A model generated the notes under the pieces. That model ran no database searches, had not been told where the DNA came from, and worked only from the letters and a program-made list of their open reading frames with translations. DNA of 64,000 nucleotides, from the NCBI GenBank assembly GCA_016742175.1, contig JACVCH010000007.1:161366-225365 (forward strand), written 5' to 3'. How positions within the stretch are numbered: the first letter of the stretch is position 1; every line of letters begins with the position of its first letter. This document shows, one piece after another, positions 50,838 to 60,901 of the stretch. Source of the DNA: Rhizobiaceae bacterium (GTDB lineage: Bacteria > Pseudomonadota > Alphaproteobacteria > Rhizobiales > Rhizobiaceae). A program made the translations under genes and the position numbers.

Positions 50838-51815
50838 ATGGTTCTCAAGGCAGAATTGCATTGTCATATCGAGGGCGCCGCCGCGCCCGAACTGGTCGAA
50901 GCCCAAGCCCGCAAATACGGCAAGGACGTTTCCCATTTCATCAAGGACGGCTCGTTCGTCTGGCACGATTTCACCAGCTTCCTGAAAGCCTATGACGAGG
51001 CCGCCGATCTCTTCCGCTCGGAAGAGGACTACGCCCGCCTCGCCGAGCACTATCTGTCCTCGATCGCCCGCGACGGAGCGATCTATTCGGAGGTCTTCAC
51101 CTCGCCCGACCACGCCGAGGCGGCGGGCCTGTCGCCCAAGGCCTATACCGACGCGCTCGGCGAAGGCATGGCCCGCGCCAAGGCCAAGACCGGCATCGAG
51201 GGCCGGATGATCGTCACCGGCGTGCGCCATGTCGGCGTGGAATCGATCGAAAAGGCCGCGCGCTTTGCCGCAAAGTGCGGCCATCCACTGGTCACCGGTT
51301 TCGGCGTCGCCGGCGACGAGCGCATGGGCACGATGGAGGACTATGTCCGCGCCTTCGAGATCGCCCGCGAGGCAGGTCTCGGCATCACCGTCCATGCCGG
51401 CGAGTTCGGCGGGCCGCAAAGCGTGCGCGACGCGCTCGACCACATCCGCCCCTCGCGCATCGGCCACGGCGTGCGCGCCATCGAGGATGCCGACCTCGTC
51501 CAGCGCATCGTCGACGAAGGCGTGGTGCTGGAGGTGTGCCCCGCCTCCAATATCGAGCTCAAGGTCTACCCGTCCTTCGCCGAGCATCCCTTCGGCAAGC
51601 TGCGCGCCGCCGGCTGCAAGGTCACCCTCAACTCCGACGACCCACCCTATTTCTGGACCTCGCTCAAGCGCGAGTACGAAATCGGCCGCGACGCGTTCGG
51701 GCTGTCGGACAAGGATTTGACGGCGCTCACCCGCACGGCGATCGAGGCGGCGTTCTGTGACAGGAAGACGAAGCAGACGTTGTTGGCGAAGGTGGATTCA
51801 CACGGCAGAAGATAG
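50838..51815 (+). CDS. add: Adenosine deaminase (or adenine deaminase)
   Basis: A 325-residue metal-dependent hydrolase. Zinc ligands and catalytic residues appear in order: [12 protein letters not shown] (two His), [11 protein letters not shown] (His, Glu), [11 protein letters not shown] (His) and LNSDDPPYF (Asp pair). It deaminates adenosine to inosine; the NSDDPPYF motif also occurs in adenine deaminases of this family, so base versus nucleoside specificity is open. Its product could feed PunA at 27566. A family C repeat follows the stop by 10 bases. Confidence 0.92.
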   Translation: MVLKAELHCHIEGAAAPELVEAQARKYGKDVSHFIKDGSFVWHDFTSFLKAYDEAADLFRSEEDYARLAEHYLSSIARDGAIYSEVFTSPDHAEAAGLSPKAYTDALGEGMARAKAKTGIEGRMIVTGVRHVGVESIEKAARFAAKCGHPLVTGFGVAGDERMGTMEDYVRAFEIAREAGLGITVHAGEFGGPQSVRDALDHIRPSRIGHGVRAIEDADLVQRIVDEGVVLEVCPASNIELKVYPSFAEHPFGKLRAAGCKVTLNSDDPPYFWTSLKREYEIGRDAFGLSDKDLTALTRTAIEAAFCDRKTKQTLLAKVDSHGRR

Positions 51816-51825
51816 GCGGCGACGT

Positions 51826-51956
51826 TCCCTTCTCCCCTTGTGGGAGAAGGTGCCCCGAAGGGGCGGATGAGGGGTATGCGGCGGTGCCAGGCTGGAACAC
51901 CCCTCATCCGACTTCGCTTCGCTCAGCCACCTTCTCCCACAAGGGGAGAAGGAAAA
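51826..51956. repeat. Long palindromic intergenic repeat, family C
   Basis: About 130 bases with long mirrored ends (CCTTCTCCCCTTGTGGGAGA against TCTCCCACAAGGGGAGAAGG), an inner GGATGAGGGGT / ACCCCTCATCC pair and a short GCCCCGAAGGGGC hairpin. It lies between the ends of the convergent add and photolyase genes and probably ends both transcripts. It differs from families A and B. Confidence 0.9.
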
Positions 51957-51966
51957 ACTTCGCCGC

Positions 51967-53547
51967 TCATCCTCGCTCCCCCCGCCCATAAGTCTTCGGC
52001 GCATCGTCAAGCCCCCTCAGCACCCCGGCCGCGCTCTCCAGATACGCCCTTCGCTTCTCCCGATCCATCCGCGCCCAGTTCCGATAGACCTGCACCAGCC
52101 GGTGGTTCTGTGACAGCTTCTTCGCGTTGCGATCGAGAAAATCCCAATAGAGCGGGTTGAACGGACACGCATCCGGCCCGGTCTTCGTCTTCACGTCATA
52201 GCGGCACGAACCGCAATAATCCGACATCCGGTCGATATAGGCGCCGCTCGCCGCATAAGGCTTGGTGCCCAGAAAGCCGCCATCGGCGAACTGGCTCATG
52301 CCGATGACGTTCGGCAGTTCCACCCACTCATACGCGTCGGCATAGACCTCCAGATACCATTCATGCACCTGCCGCGGATCGATGCCGGCGAGAAGCGCGA
52401 AGGTGCCGGTCACCATCAGCCGCTGGATGTGGTGGGCATAGGCATGGTCGCGCGTCTCCTCGACGACGTGCCGCAGGCAGTTCATGTCGGTCTCGCCGGT
52501 CCAGTAGAAGTCGGGGAGGGCGCGCGTGGCATCGAAGAAGTTCATCTCGCCATAGGCCGGCATCTTCAGCCAGTAGACGCCGCGCACATATTCGCGCCAG
52601 CCGATGATCTGCCGGATGAAGCCTTCGGCGGCATTGAGCGGCACGTTCCCTGCCCGCCATGCCGCATCGACCCGGCGGCACAGGTCGAGCGGATCGAGAA
52701 GGCCGATATTGATGTAGGGCGAGAGCAGCGAGTGGTAGAGGAAGGGTTGTCCGGCCAGCATCGCGTCCTGGTAGTCGCCGAATGCGGCCAGCGCATCCTT
52801 GAGAAACGCATCGCGCGCCGCCTCGGCCTGTGCGCGCGTCACCGCCCAGCCGAACTTTTCCAGCGTGCCGAAATGGTCGGCGAAGCGGTCCTCGACCAGA
52901 GCGATGACCTGCTTCGTGACCGCGTCCGGCCGGAAACGCTTCGGCTGCGGCATGAAGAGATCGTCGGCGGCCGGCTTGCGGTTCTCGGCGTCGTAGTTCC
53001 ACTTGCCGCCTGCCGGCTCGTCGCCCTCCATCAGCAGGCCGGTCCTGCGCCGCATCTCGCGGTAGAAATACTCCATGGTGAGTTGCTTGCGGCCCTCGGC
53101 CCACGCCGCGAACTCGTCATGGCTGGCGAGAAAACACGTGTCCGGACGGATTTCGACCGCGCAGCCGACGGCCTTTTCCCATCCTCGCATCATCTCCATC
53201 ACGCGCCATTCGCCCGGCTCCGTGACGATCACCCGCTCCGGCCGATGCCGACCGGCGGCGCGCTGGAGTTCGCCGCTGAAGCTGCCCGAATTGCCGCGAT
53301 CGGTCAGCTCGACATAGTCGACGACGAACCCCGCCTGCCGCATCTCCTCGGCGAAATGGCGCATGGCGGAGAAGATGAAGGCGATCTTCTGCTTGTGGTG
53401 GCGCACGTAGGTCGTCTCGTCTGCCACCTCGCACATCAGCACGACATCCTGCGCCGGGTCCGCGCCTTCGAGGCTCGACATCGCCGGCGAAAGCTGGTCG
53501 CCGAGGATGAAGATCAGGTGCCGCGCCTTGCGTCGGTCGAGCGTCAT
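51967..53547 (-). CDS. Iron-sulfur bacterial cryptochrome/(6-4) photolyase (PhrB-like)
   Basis: A 526-residue photolyase of the FeS-BCP class. The N-terminal alpha/beta domain starts RHLIFILGDQLSP; the FAD domain includes EGFIRQIIGWREYVRGVYWLKMP, HHIQRLMVTGTFALLAGIDPRQVHEWYLEVYADAYEWVELPNVIGMSQFADGG. The four cluster ligands are visible: Cys in MNCLRHV and the C-x2-C-x12-C set in YCGSCRYD...GPDACPF, the same spacing as PhrB of Agrobacterium. It should repair (6-4) photoproducts with light. GGAGG precedes ATG 53547. It adds to the repair genes nth, ogt-type and umuDC in this window. Confidence 0.94.
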   Translation of the reverse strand: MTLDRRKARHLIFILGDQLSPAMSSLEGADPAQDVVLMCEVADETTYVRHHKQKIAFIFSAMRHFAEEMRQAGFVVDYVELTDRGNSGSFSGELQRAAGRHRPERVIVTEPGEWRVMEMMRGWEKAVGCAVEIRPDTCFLASHDEFAAWAEGRKQLTMEYFYREMRRRTGLLMEGDEPAGGKWNYDAENRKPAADDLFMPQPKRFRPDAVTKQVIALVEDRFADHFGTLEKFGWAVTRAQAEAARDAFLKDALAAFGDYQDAMLAGQPFLYHSLLSPYINIGLLDPLDLCRRVDAAWRAGNVPLNAAEGFIRQIIGWREYVRGVYWLKMPAYGEMNFFDATRALPDFYWTGETDMNCLRHVVEETRDHAYAHHIQRLMVTGTFALLAGIDPRQVHEWYLEVYADAYEWVELPNVIGMSQFADGGFLGTKPYAASGAYIDRMSDYCGSCRYDVKTKTGPDACPFNPLYWDFLDRNAKKLSQNHRLVQVYRNWARMDREKRRAYLESAAGVLRGLDDAPKTYGRGERG

Positions 53548-53713
53548 GCGTGCCTCCGGACATGTTCGACAACGCATACGAACAGGATCGCGAAACGGTT
53601 GCCGGCGGCCAAGATGCCGCAGCGCGACAAGGTGCCCCTGCGACAGCCCGCGCCTTTGACGGTCCCGCAGCTTGGCCTATGTTTCCTCGCAGGCAACCCA
53701 CAAGGACCACGTC

Positions 53714-55075
53714 ATGGACCCGCTCATCCTTTCCAGGATTCAGTTCGCGGCGAACATTTCGTTCCACATCCTGTTCCCGACCATCACCATCGCGCTGGGC
53801 TGGGTCCTTCTCTTCTTCAAGCTGCGCTTCGACCGCACCGGCGACCACGCCTGGATGAAGGCGTACTTCTTCTGGGTGAAGGTCTTCGCGCTGTCCTTCG
53901 CGCTCGGCGTCGTCTCCGGCGTCACGATGAGCTTCCAGTTCGGCACCAATTGGCCCGGTTACATGGAAACGGTCGGCAACATCGCCGGCCCGCTTCTCGC
54001 CTATGAGGTGCTGACCGCCTTTTTCCTAGAAGCCGTCTTCCTCGGCATCATGCTGTTCGGCTTCCGCCGCGTGTCGAACCGCGTCCACACGCTGGCGACC
54101 TTCCTCGTCGCCTTCGGCACCACCATGTCGGCCTTCTGGATTCTGGCGCTGAATTCGTGGATGCAGACGCCCGCCGGCTTCGAGATGCGCGACGGCGTGG
54201 CGCACGCGACCGACTGGCTGGCCATCGTCTTCAACCCGTCCTTCCCCTATCGCCTGACCCACATGCTGATCGCATCGGGCCTGACGGTCGCGTTCCTCAT
54301 CGCCGGTCTCTCGGCCCTGCGCTACATTCGCGGCGACCGTTCGGCATCCATGCACAAGGCGCTGAAGACGGGCGTCTACATGGGCGCGATCCTGATCCCG
54401 GTGCAGATCTTCGTCGGCGACATGCACGGCCTCAACACGCTGGAACACCAGCCGCAGAAGGTCGCGGCGATGGAGGCGAACTGGGAGACGCGGCCCAACG
54501 TGCCGCTCGTCCTCTTCGCCTGGCCCGACGAGGAGGCGCGCGAAAACCGCTTCGAGATCGCCATCCCCAACATGGCGAGCGTCATCCTCAAGCACTCGCC
54601 CGACGGCGTCGTCCCCGGCCTCAACGACTATGTCGGCGAGCATCCGCCCGTCGCACCCGTCTTCTGGGGTTTCCGCATCATGGTCGGCACCGGCATGGCG
54701 ATGCTGGCGCTCTCCTGGGCGGGCGCTTTCTTCCTCTATCGCCGCGGCGCGCTGCCCGTCCCGCTCGCCTACGGCTTTGCCGGCATGGCCTTTTCCGGCT
54801 GGGTCGCCACGCTCGCCGGGTGGTATACGACCGAGATCGGCCGCCAGCCCTGGCTCGTCGCCGGCGTCCTGAAAACCGCCGACGCCGTTGCCCCCGTCCC
54901 TGGCGCCCATGTCGCGCTGACGCTGACGATCTATGTCGTCCTCTATCTCGTGCTCATGGTCGTCTATCTCGGCGTCCTGACGCATCTGGCGCTGAAAGCC
55001 GGCAAGGAAGGCGACGACGAGCCCGATCCGGCGGTGGAAGACCAGCCGCTGTCGCAGCCTGTGGCGGGGGAGTAG
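53714..55075 (+). CDS. cydA: Cytochrome bd-type (cyanide-insensitive) quinol oxidase subunit I
   Basis: A 453-residue membrane subunit (CioA-like) with about 9 helices. MDPLILSRIQFAANISFHILFPTITIALGW carries the heme ligand His; the quinone-site motif GRQPW is in TTEIGRQPWLV; the Q-loop is short, the CIO form rather than the long E. coli form. It oxidises quinol and reduces O2 to water, and is used at low oxygen or under cyanide/sulfide stress. AAGGA is 7 bases before ATG 53714. The cydB gene follows after a family A repeat. No cydX-like small gene or cydDC is seen. Confidence 0.95.
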   Translation: MDPLILSRIQFAANISFHILFPTITIALGWVLLFFKLRFDRTGDHAWMKAYFFWVKVFALSFALGVVSGVTMSFQFGTNWPGYMETVGNIAGPLLAYEVLTAFFLEAVFLGIMLFGFRRVSNRVHTLATFLVAFGTTMSAFWILALNSWMQTPAGFEMRDGVAHATDWLAIVFNPSFPYRLTHMLIASGLTVAFLIAGLSALRYIRGDRSASMHKALKTGVYMGAILIPVQIFVGDMHGLNTLEHQPQKVAAMEANWETRPNVPLVLFAWPDEEARENRFEIAIPNMASVILKHSPDGVVPGLNDYVGEHPPVAPVFWGFRIMVGTGMAMLALSWAGAFFLYRRGALPVPLAYGFAGMAFSGWVATLAGWYTTEIGRQPWLVAGVLKTADAVAPVPGAHVALTLTIYVVLYLVLMVVYLGVLTHLALKAGKEGDDEPDPAVEDQPLSQPVAGE

Positions 55076-55105
55076 GTCATGACGTTGAAGGGTTTCGCTT
55101 TGTCA

Positions 55106-55223
55106 CGCCCCCCTTTGCCCTGCCGGGCATCTCCCCCGCACGGGGGGAGATCACGCGGCTTCGATAACGAGACTGATCTCCCCCCTCGCGGGGGAGATGC
55201 CCGGCAGGGCAGAGGGGGGCGCC
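55106..55223. repeat. Long palindromic intergenic repeat, family A, copy 3
   Basis: About 118 bases, ends CGCCCCCCTTTGCCCTGCC / GGCAGGGCAGAGGGGGGCG, inner CATCTCCCCC...GGGGGAGATG. It lies between cydA and cydB, so the two subunit genes are joined through a strong RNA structure that may set their ratio. Confidence 0.92.
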
Positions 55224-55269
55224 GTCGAGCACCAAACTCCTCCGCATTTCCCCGCATGGAGGTTGCCAA

Positions 55270-56274
55270 ATGAACATCGACTGGCAAACCGCCATGCCCC
55301 TGATCTTCGCCGGCCTGATGGGGCTGTCGATCCTGATCTATGTCGTGCTCGACGGGTTCGATCTGGGCATCGGCATCCTGTTCTCCGTCGCCACCGACGA
55401 GGAGCGCGACACGATGATCAACTCGATCGGCCCCTTCTGGGATGCCAACGAGACCTGGCTCGTCCTGTCCGTCGGGCTGCTGCTCGTCGCGTTCCCGGTC
55501 GCGCACGGCATCATCCTGACCTCGCTCTACCTGCCGGTCTTCGTGCTCCTCCTCGGCCTCATCATCCGCGGTGTCGCGTTCGATTTCCGCGCCAAGGTGC
55601 CGGTCCATCGCAAGCGGCGGTGGAACTTCCTGTTCTTCGCCGGCTCGCTGACGGCCTCGCTGGCGCAGGGCTACATGCTCGGCGTCTACGTGCTCGGGCT
55701 CGAGCGTGGCCCCGCGACCTTCGGCTTCGGCGCGCTCGTGGCGCTTTGCCTTGCCGCCTCCTATGCGGCGATGGGCGCCGCCTGGCTGATCTACAAGACC
55801 GAGGGCGAACTGCAGCGAAAGGCCGTGCGTTTCCTGCGCTCGGCGCTCGTCTTCACCGCCGTCGGCATGGTCGCGATCTCGCTGGCGACGCCCTTCGCCA
55901 GCCCGCGCATCTTCGAGAAATGGTTCACCTGGCCGGAGATCGTCTACGTCGCGCCGCTGCCGCTCGTCACCGGCGCCATGTTCCTGTGGCTCTGGTTCCT
56001 GAGCTTCCAACTCCCGCACAAGGACGACCGCCATTCGATCACGCCGTTCCTCGTGCTGGCCGGCATCTTCGCGCTCGGCTTCGCCGGTCTCGCCTACTCG
56101 TTCTATCCCTATGTCGTGCCCGACCGGATGACGATCTGGGAGGCGGCGTCGGCGCCCGAAAGCCTTGCGATCATCCTGGTCGGCACCTGTTTCGTGCTGC
56201 CCGTCATCATCGGCTATTCGTTCTATGCCTACCGGATCTTCGGTGGTAAGGCGACGGACCTGACCTACGACTGA
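55270..56274 (+). CDS. cydB: Cytochrome bd-type quinol oxidase subunit II
   Basis: A 334-residue membrane subunit (CioB-like): LMGLSILIYVVLDGFDLGIGILF (classical DGFDLG motif), IGPFWDANETWLVLSVGLLLVAFP, and GVAFDFRAK. Eight or so helices. Together with CydA it forms the oxidase core. GGAGG lies 6 bases before the ATG. It is followed after 16 bases by a CPBP protease gene, which may be cotranscribed. Confidence 0.95.
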   Translation: MNIDWQTAMPLIFAGLMGLSILIYVVLDGFDLGIGILFSVATDEERDTMINSIGPFWDANETWLVLSVGLLLVAFPVAHGIILTSLYLPVFVLLLGLIIRGVAFDFRAKVPVHRKRRWNFLFFAGSLTASLAQGYMLGVYVLGLERGPATFGFGALVALCLAASYAAMGAAWLIYKTEGELQRKAVRFLRSALVFTAVGMVAISLATPFASPRIFEKWFTWPEIVYVAPLPLVTGAMFLWLWFLSFQLPHKDDRHSITPFLVLAGIFALGFAGLAYSFYPYVVPDRMTIWEAASAPESLAIILVGTCFVLPVIIGYSFYAYRIFGGKATDLTYD

Positions 56275-56290
56275 CAGGCCGCACCAACCC

Positions 56291-57055
56291 ATGAACGCGC
56301 AGGCTCCGGCCCCCAAAATCCGCCGCCTGCCGGCCACCCTCGCACTCTTCGCGTTCGGTCTTACCGGCATCGCCGCGCTCTATTTCGCGCTGCCGCCGGT
56401 CACCGACCTGCCGCGCTGGGCCTATGTCGTCAATCCGGTGCTGATGCTCGCCGTCTTCGTCGCCGCCGGCACGCTCATCGCGCCGGCCTGCGGCTTCCGC
56501 TCGCGCGTCGCCGAGCGCGCGTCCGGCCATGCCGTTTCGCTCCTGCCGCCGCGCGCGGCGCGCTTTGCCGTCATGGGCATTGCGGCCGGCATCGTCGTCG
56601 GCCTTGCCGATCATGCGACCCGCGCCCTCTGGCAGGATCCGCACGGCCTGACCCCGGCGCTCACCGACAACTGGCGCCTCGCCAGCCTCACCGTCGGCAT
56701 TTTCTACGGCGGCGTCGTCGAGGAGATCACGGTACGCTGGGGCGTGATGAGCCTCGCCGTCCTGCTCGTCTGGAAGGCATTCGGCCGCAACGCCCCGCGG
56801 CCCTCGGCAAACCATGTCTGGACCGGCATCGCCATCGCCGCCATCCTCTTCGCGCTCGGCCACCTGCCGGCCCTGGCCTCGAGCGGGGTGGAATTCACTC
56901 AGGCGCTCGTCTTTAGAACCCTGTTCTGGAACGCCTCCCTCGGCCTCCTCTTCGGCGCCCTCTTCGCCCGCCACGACCTCGAAGCGGCGATCCTCGCCCA
57001 TGCCGGCTTCCATGTCGGGCTCATGCCGGCCGCGATGATCGCTGCCGCGCTGTAG
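56291..57055 (+). CDS. CPBP family intramembrane metalloprotease
   Basis: A 254-residue protein with about 7 membrane segments. The CAAX-protease/bacteriocin-processing motifs are present: EExxxR in GVVEEITVRWG, FxxxH in LFALGHLPAL, and a final AHAGFHVG with His. Such proteases may cut prenylated or membrane proteins; targets here are unknown. It starts 16 bases after cydB in the same direction but has no established role in the oxidase. Confidence 0.9.
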   Translation: MNAQAPAPKIRRLPATLALFAFGLTGIAALYFALPPVTDLPRWAYVVNPVLMLAVFVAAGTLIAPACGFRSRVAERASGHAVSLLPPRAARFAVMGIAAGIVVGLADHATRALWQDPHGLTPALTDNWRLASLTVGIFYGGVVEEITVRWGVMSLAVLLVWKAFGRNAPRPSANHVWTGIAIAAILFALGHLPALASSGVEFTQALVFRTLFWNASLGLLFGALFARHDLEAAILAHAGFHVGLMPAAMIAAAL

Positions 57056-57102
57056 ACAGCGCAACGGGTACAACCTATCGTCGCCGCGGGTCGGAGGGGA
57101 TT

Positions 57103-60100
57103 GTGGCGGGCAGAACATTTTCAGAAGCGGTTTCGGCGTTCGGAACGGCTGCGAAGGCGAAGCTTTCGAGTGCGGCGATCAGCGGGGCTCCTGAAGACCA
57201 GCTTCGTGGCCCCCTCGACGCCTTGTTTCACGATCTCGCCGGGCTCGGTGCCAGCCGCCACGCGATCAGCCTGATCGGCGAGACGAGCCTTGCCGACATC
57301 AAGACGCGGCCCGATTTCGCGGTTACGGTCGGCAATGCGCTGGTCGGATTCGTCGAGGTGAAGGCGCCTGGCAAGGGCGCCGACCCCCGGCGCTTTTCCG
57401 ATCCGCACGACAAGGACCAGTGGAACCGGCTGAAATCCCTGCCGAACCTGATCTACACGGATGGCAATTCGTTCAGTCTTTGGCGCGACGGCGTGCTGGA
57501 GGGCAGGATCGTCGTTCTCGAGGGCGATATCGGTGACGCCGGTGCCCGGCTCGCCGCGCCGCAGGAATTGCTGGCCCTCGTGACGGATTTCCTGAGTTGG
57601 GCGCCGATCCCGCCGAAATCGGCGAGCCAGCTTGCCCGCGTCGCCGCCCGGCTCTGCCGATTGCTGCGCGACGAGGTGACGGAGCAGATGGAGCGCCGCA
57701 GCCCCGCCTTGACCGCTCTTGCAACCGAGTGGCGCGCCCTTCTATTTCCGCAGGCAAGCGATAGCGAATTTGCCGACGGCTATGCGCAGGCGGTGACCTT
57801 CGGCCTCCTGGTGGCCCGCGCACGCGACATCTCGCTTGCCGGCGGCATCGACCGCGCCGCGCTGGAGTTGCGCAAGTCGAACTCTCTGATCGCCACCGCG
57901 CTCAGGCTCCTGACCGACGATCCCCAGAACCAGCATGCCCTGAAAACGTCGCTCGGCACGATGACGCGCGTGTTCGACAAGGTGAACTGGCCGGACGTGA
58001 CGAAGGAGCAGCCCGAAGCCTGGCTCTACTTCTACGAGGCCTTCCTCGAGGTCTACGACAACGCACTGCGCAAGCGCACCGGCTCCTACTACACGCCGCC
58101 GGAAGTCGTCGCCGCGATGGTGTCGATGGTGGACGAGGCGTTGCGCGACCCTGCCTCCTTCGATCGTCCGCAAGGCCTGGCGTCCGCAGACGTCACGGTC
58201 GCCGATCCGGCGACGGGAACCGGCACCTTCCTGCTCGGCGTGATGCGCAGCATCGCCGGGACCGTGGAGGCCGATCAGGGCGTCGGCGCGGTCGGCCCCG
58301 CCATAGCGGCGGCGGCCGGCCGGCTCATCGGCTTCGAGCTTCAGTTCGGGCCGTTCGCCGTCGCGCAGTTGCGTCTTCTGGCCGAAATGCAGACCTTGAT
58401 CGGGATCGAGGGTGCCTCGGGCGCGAACCTGCCATCCCTGCGCCTTTTCGTCACCGACACGCTCGACGATCCCTTCGCCGAGCAGGCGCAATATTCGTCG
58501 ATGCTGGCGCCGATCGGCCAGTCCCGCCGCGACGCAAATGCCGTCAAGCGTGCCGAGCCGATCACCGTCGTCATCGGCAACCCGCCTTACAAGGAGAAGG
58601 CGCGCGGCAGGGGCGGCTGGATCGAGGCGGGCAGCGACACCAACAGGCATGCACCGGCGCCGATGGATCGCTGGGCGCCGCCCGTCGAATGGGGCGTCAG
58701 CGCGCATGCCAAGCACCTGAAGAACCTCTATGTCTATTTCTGGCGCTGGGCGACACTGAAAGTATTCGGTTCAGGCTGGTATGCGGCGACTGGCGAGCCC
58801 GAAGCCGACCGCTCGGGCATCGTCTGCTACATCACGGTGGCCGGTTTCCTGAATGGCCCCGGTTTTGAGAAGATGCGCGACGACCTGCGCCGCGACTGCT
58901 CGACGATCTGGGTCGTGGACTGCTCGCCGGACGGTCACCAGCCGGAGGTCGCGACGCGCATTTTCCAGGGCGTGCAGCAGCCTGTCTGCATCGTCCTCGC
59001 CGCGCGCACGGCGAAGAAGGACAGGGAGGTGCCGGCAAAGGTCCTCTATCGCGCTCTGCCGAAGGGCCGGCGCGAGGACAAGTTCGCAGCGCTCGCCGCT
59101 CTGTCGCTCGTCGATTCTAAGTGGACCGAGTGCCCGTCCGGATGGCGCGCGCCCTTCCTTCCCGGCGCGAGCGGACAGTGGGCGACCTTTCCGGGCCTCA
59201 AGGATTTCTTCCACTATGACGGTTCGGGCGTCATGCCGGGCCGGACCTGGGTCATCGCGCCCGACAGGCAGAGCCTGACCGAGCGATGGGAAAGGCTGGT
59301 CTCAGAGCGCGACCCGGAATGCAAGGAGGTTCTGTTTCATCCGCATCAGGGAGGCGATCGCTCGATTGCAAAGAAGGTGCAGTACGGTCTCGCCGGACAT
59401 GAGTATCGCGAGATCGCGGTTCTCGATGATCAGCAGAAGGAGGTGCAGCCGACGCGCTATGCATTTCGCACGTTGGACCGACAATGGATCGTGCCCGACA
59501 TGCGGCTCATCAACCGCCCCAATCCGACCTTGTGGATCGCGCATTCGCCGGGGCAGGTCTATCTGACTGCACCGGACGACCGGTCGCCGACGACCGGCCC
59601 GGCGCTTACCATTTCAAGCCTGATACCCGATCTCCATCATTACAATGGCCGTGGCGGCCGTGTCTTCCCGCTCTGGCGCGATGCCGCCGCGCGCCAGTCG
59701 AACATCCGGCCCGAACTTCTTGAGCTTCTGGCCGAGGCTTATGGCCGCGCCGTTTCCGCCGAGGACGTGATGGCCTATATCGCGGCGGTTCTGGCGCACC
59801 CCGCCTTCACTGCCCGCTTCGCGCCCGATCTCGTCCAGCCCGGCCTGCGCGTGCCGCTGACGGCGGATGCCCGTCTGTTCGGCGACGCCGTCGCGCTCGG
59901 CCGCGAAATCGTCTGGCTGCATTCTTATGGCGAGCGCTTTTCCGATCCCGCCGCCGGCAGGCCCAAGGCGCCGCCGCGCATGGCGGAAGGAGCCCGCCCG
60001 ACGGTTCCCGCAGGCGGCACGATCCCCGGCGCGCCCGAGCCGCTGCCCGAGACGATGGAGTACGATCCCGCCCGGCGCCGGCTGACGGTCGGCAAGGGCT

Positions 60101-60426
60101 TCATCGACAATGTCTCGCCGGCCATGTGGGCCTATGAGGTGTCCGGCAAGCAGGTCGTCTGGCACTGGTTCAGCTATCGCCGGCTCGACCGCACGCGGCC
60201 GCAGATCGGCGACCGCCGCCCGCCATCGCCGCTGGACGCGATCCAGCCCGACCACTGGCTGGCCGAGTATACCAGCGATCTGATCGACCTGTTGAACGTC
60301 ATCGGGCGTCTGGTCGCGCTCGAATCGGCGCAGGCCGACCTTCTCGACAGCGTCCTCGACGGCGAACTGATCGACCTGTCGCTGATCGAGGAGGCACTGG
60401 CCGGCGTCGACGAAGCACGGGGATAA
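57103..60426 (+). CDS. Single-chain restriction-modification enzyme (type IIG / ISP-like, no helicase)
   Basis: A 1,107-residue protein that appears to combine nuclease, methylase and DNA recognition. N-terminal nuclease: D71 in TRPDFAV and E85-V-K87 in GFVEVKAPGKG, a PD-(D/E)XK core. N6-adenine methylase: motif I DPATGTGTF (from residue 368), SYYTPPEVV just before it, and motif IV NPPY (493-496). The C-terminal half resembles the type ISP specificity domain (VIAPDRQS, LHHYNGRGGRVFPLW, VWHWFSYRR). No helicase motifs lie between nuclease and methylase, unlike LlaGI-type ISP enzymes, so it should act without translocation. No separate methylase or specificity gene adjoins. Confidence 0.9.
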   Translation: MAGRTFSEAVSAFGTAAKAKLSSAAISGAPEDQLRGPLDALFHDLAGLGASRHAISLIGETSLADIKTRPDFAVTVGNALVGFVEVKAPGKGADPRRFSDPHDKDQWNRLKSLPNLIYTDGNSFSLWRDGVLEGRIVVLEGDIGDAGARLAAPQELLALVTDFLSWAPIPPKSASQLARVAARLCRLLRDEVTEQMERRSPALTALATEWRALLFPQASDSEFADGYAQAVTFGLLVARARDISLAGGIDRAALELRKSNSLIATALRLLTDDPQNQHALKTSLGTMTRVFDKVNWPDVTKEQPEAWLYFYEAFLEVYDNALRKRTGSYYTPPEVVAAMVSMVDEALRDPASFDRPQGLASADVTVADPATGTGTFLLGVMRSIAGTVEADQGVGAVGPAIAAAAGRLIGFELQFGPFAVAQLRLLAEMQTLIGIEGASGANLPSLRLFVTDTLDDPFAEQAQYSSMLAPIGQSRRDANAVKRAEPITVVIGNPPYKEKARGRGGWIEAGSDTNRHAPAPMDRWAPPVEWGVSAHAKHLKNLYVYFWRWATLKVFGSGWYAATGEPEADRSGIVCYITVAGFLNGPGFEKMRDDLRRDCSTIWVVDCSPDGHQPEVATRIFQGVQQPVCIVLAARTAKKDREVPAKVLYRALPKGRREDKFAALAALSLVDSKWTECPSGWRAPFLPGASGQWATFPGLKDFFHYDGSGVMPGRTWVIAPDRQSLTERWERLVSERDPECKEVLFHPHQGGDRSIAKKVQYGLAGHEYREIAVLDDQQKEVQPTRYAFRTLDRQWIVPDMRLINRPNPTLWIAHSPGQVYLTAPDDRSPTTGPALTISSLIPDLHHYNGRGGRVFPLWRDAAARQSNIRPELLELLAEAYGRAVSAEDVMAYIAAVLAHPAFTARFAPDLVQPGLRVPLTADARLFGDAVALGREIVWLHSYGERFSDPAAGRPKAPPRMAEGARPTVPAGGTIPGAPEPLPETMEYDPARRRLTVGKGFIDNVSPAMWAYEVSGKQVVWHWFSYRRLDRTRPQIGDRRPPSPLDAIQPDHWLAEYTSDLIDLLNVIGRLVALESAQADLLDSVLDGELIDLSLIEEALAGVDEARG

Positions 60427-60477
60427 TCCATCTCGCACGGTCGCCGTCGCGCCCGATTTCGGGCATATCTTGGGTCC

Positions 60478-60795
60478 ATGACGCATCAGGACGCACGGAA
60501 CGCCATGTCCATCCGACCCCAGCTCGACCTCTTCGGCGCGGATGCTCAGCCCGAACTCTTCGACGAGAACGCCGCGCCCGTCGAGTATCGCGGCGACCCG
60601 GACCGCGTGCGCGCTCGCCTTGCGCGCATCATCGACGAGGCGCGTGCGGCGGATGTCTTGCCGTGGGATGCCGCCCGCGCCCGGCTCTATCGCCGGATCG
60701 TGCCGCAGATGACGCTATGGCTGCCGGAGGAAGAAGCCGCGCAGCTCAATTTCGCATTCGAGCGCGAAATGGAACGCCTCGCCCGCGCCGCCTGA
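60478..60795 (+). CDS. Conserved hypothetical protein
   Basis: A 105-residue acidic helical protein: QLDLFGADAQPELFDE, then YRGDPDRVRARLARIIDEARAADVLPWDAARARLYRRIVPQMTLWLPEEEAAQLNFAFEREMERL. The N-terminal QLDLFG motif resembles a beta-clamp binding peptide (Q-L-x-L-F), which is suggestive only. Proteins of this kind occur widely in rhizobia, so it is probably unrelated to the restriction gene 51 bases upstream. ATG 60505 (MSIRPQ) is an alternative start. Confidence 0.7.
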   Translation: MTHQDARNAMSIRPQLDLFGADAQPELFDENAAPVEYRGDPDRVRARLARIIDEARAADVLPWDAARARLYRRIVPQMTLWLPEEEAAQLNFAFEREMERLARAA

Positions 60796-60901
60796 TCGTA
60801 TCCATCCTGCGCCGTAAACGCTCTCCTTCAGACCAAGGTCCGAGTGCCGGCCGCTCTTTCGCCCGATTGTCGGCGTGAGGGCCGCAGATTAGAATCCGGC
60901 C

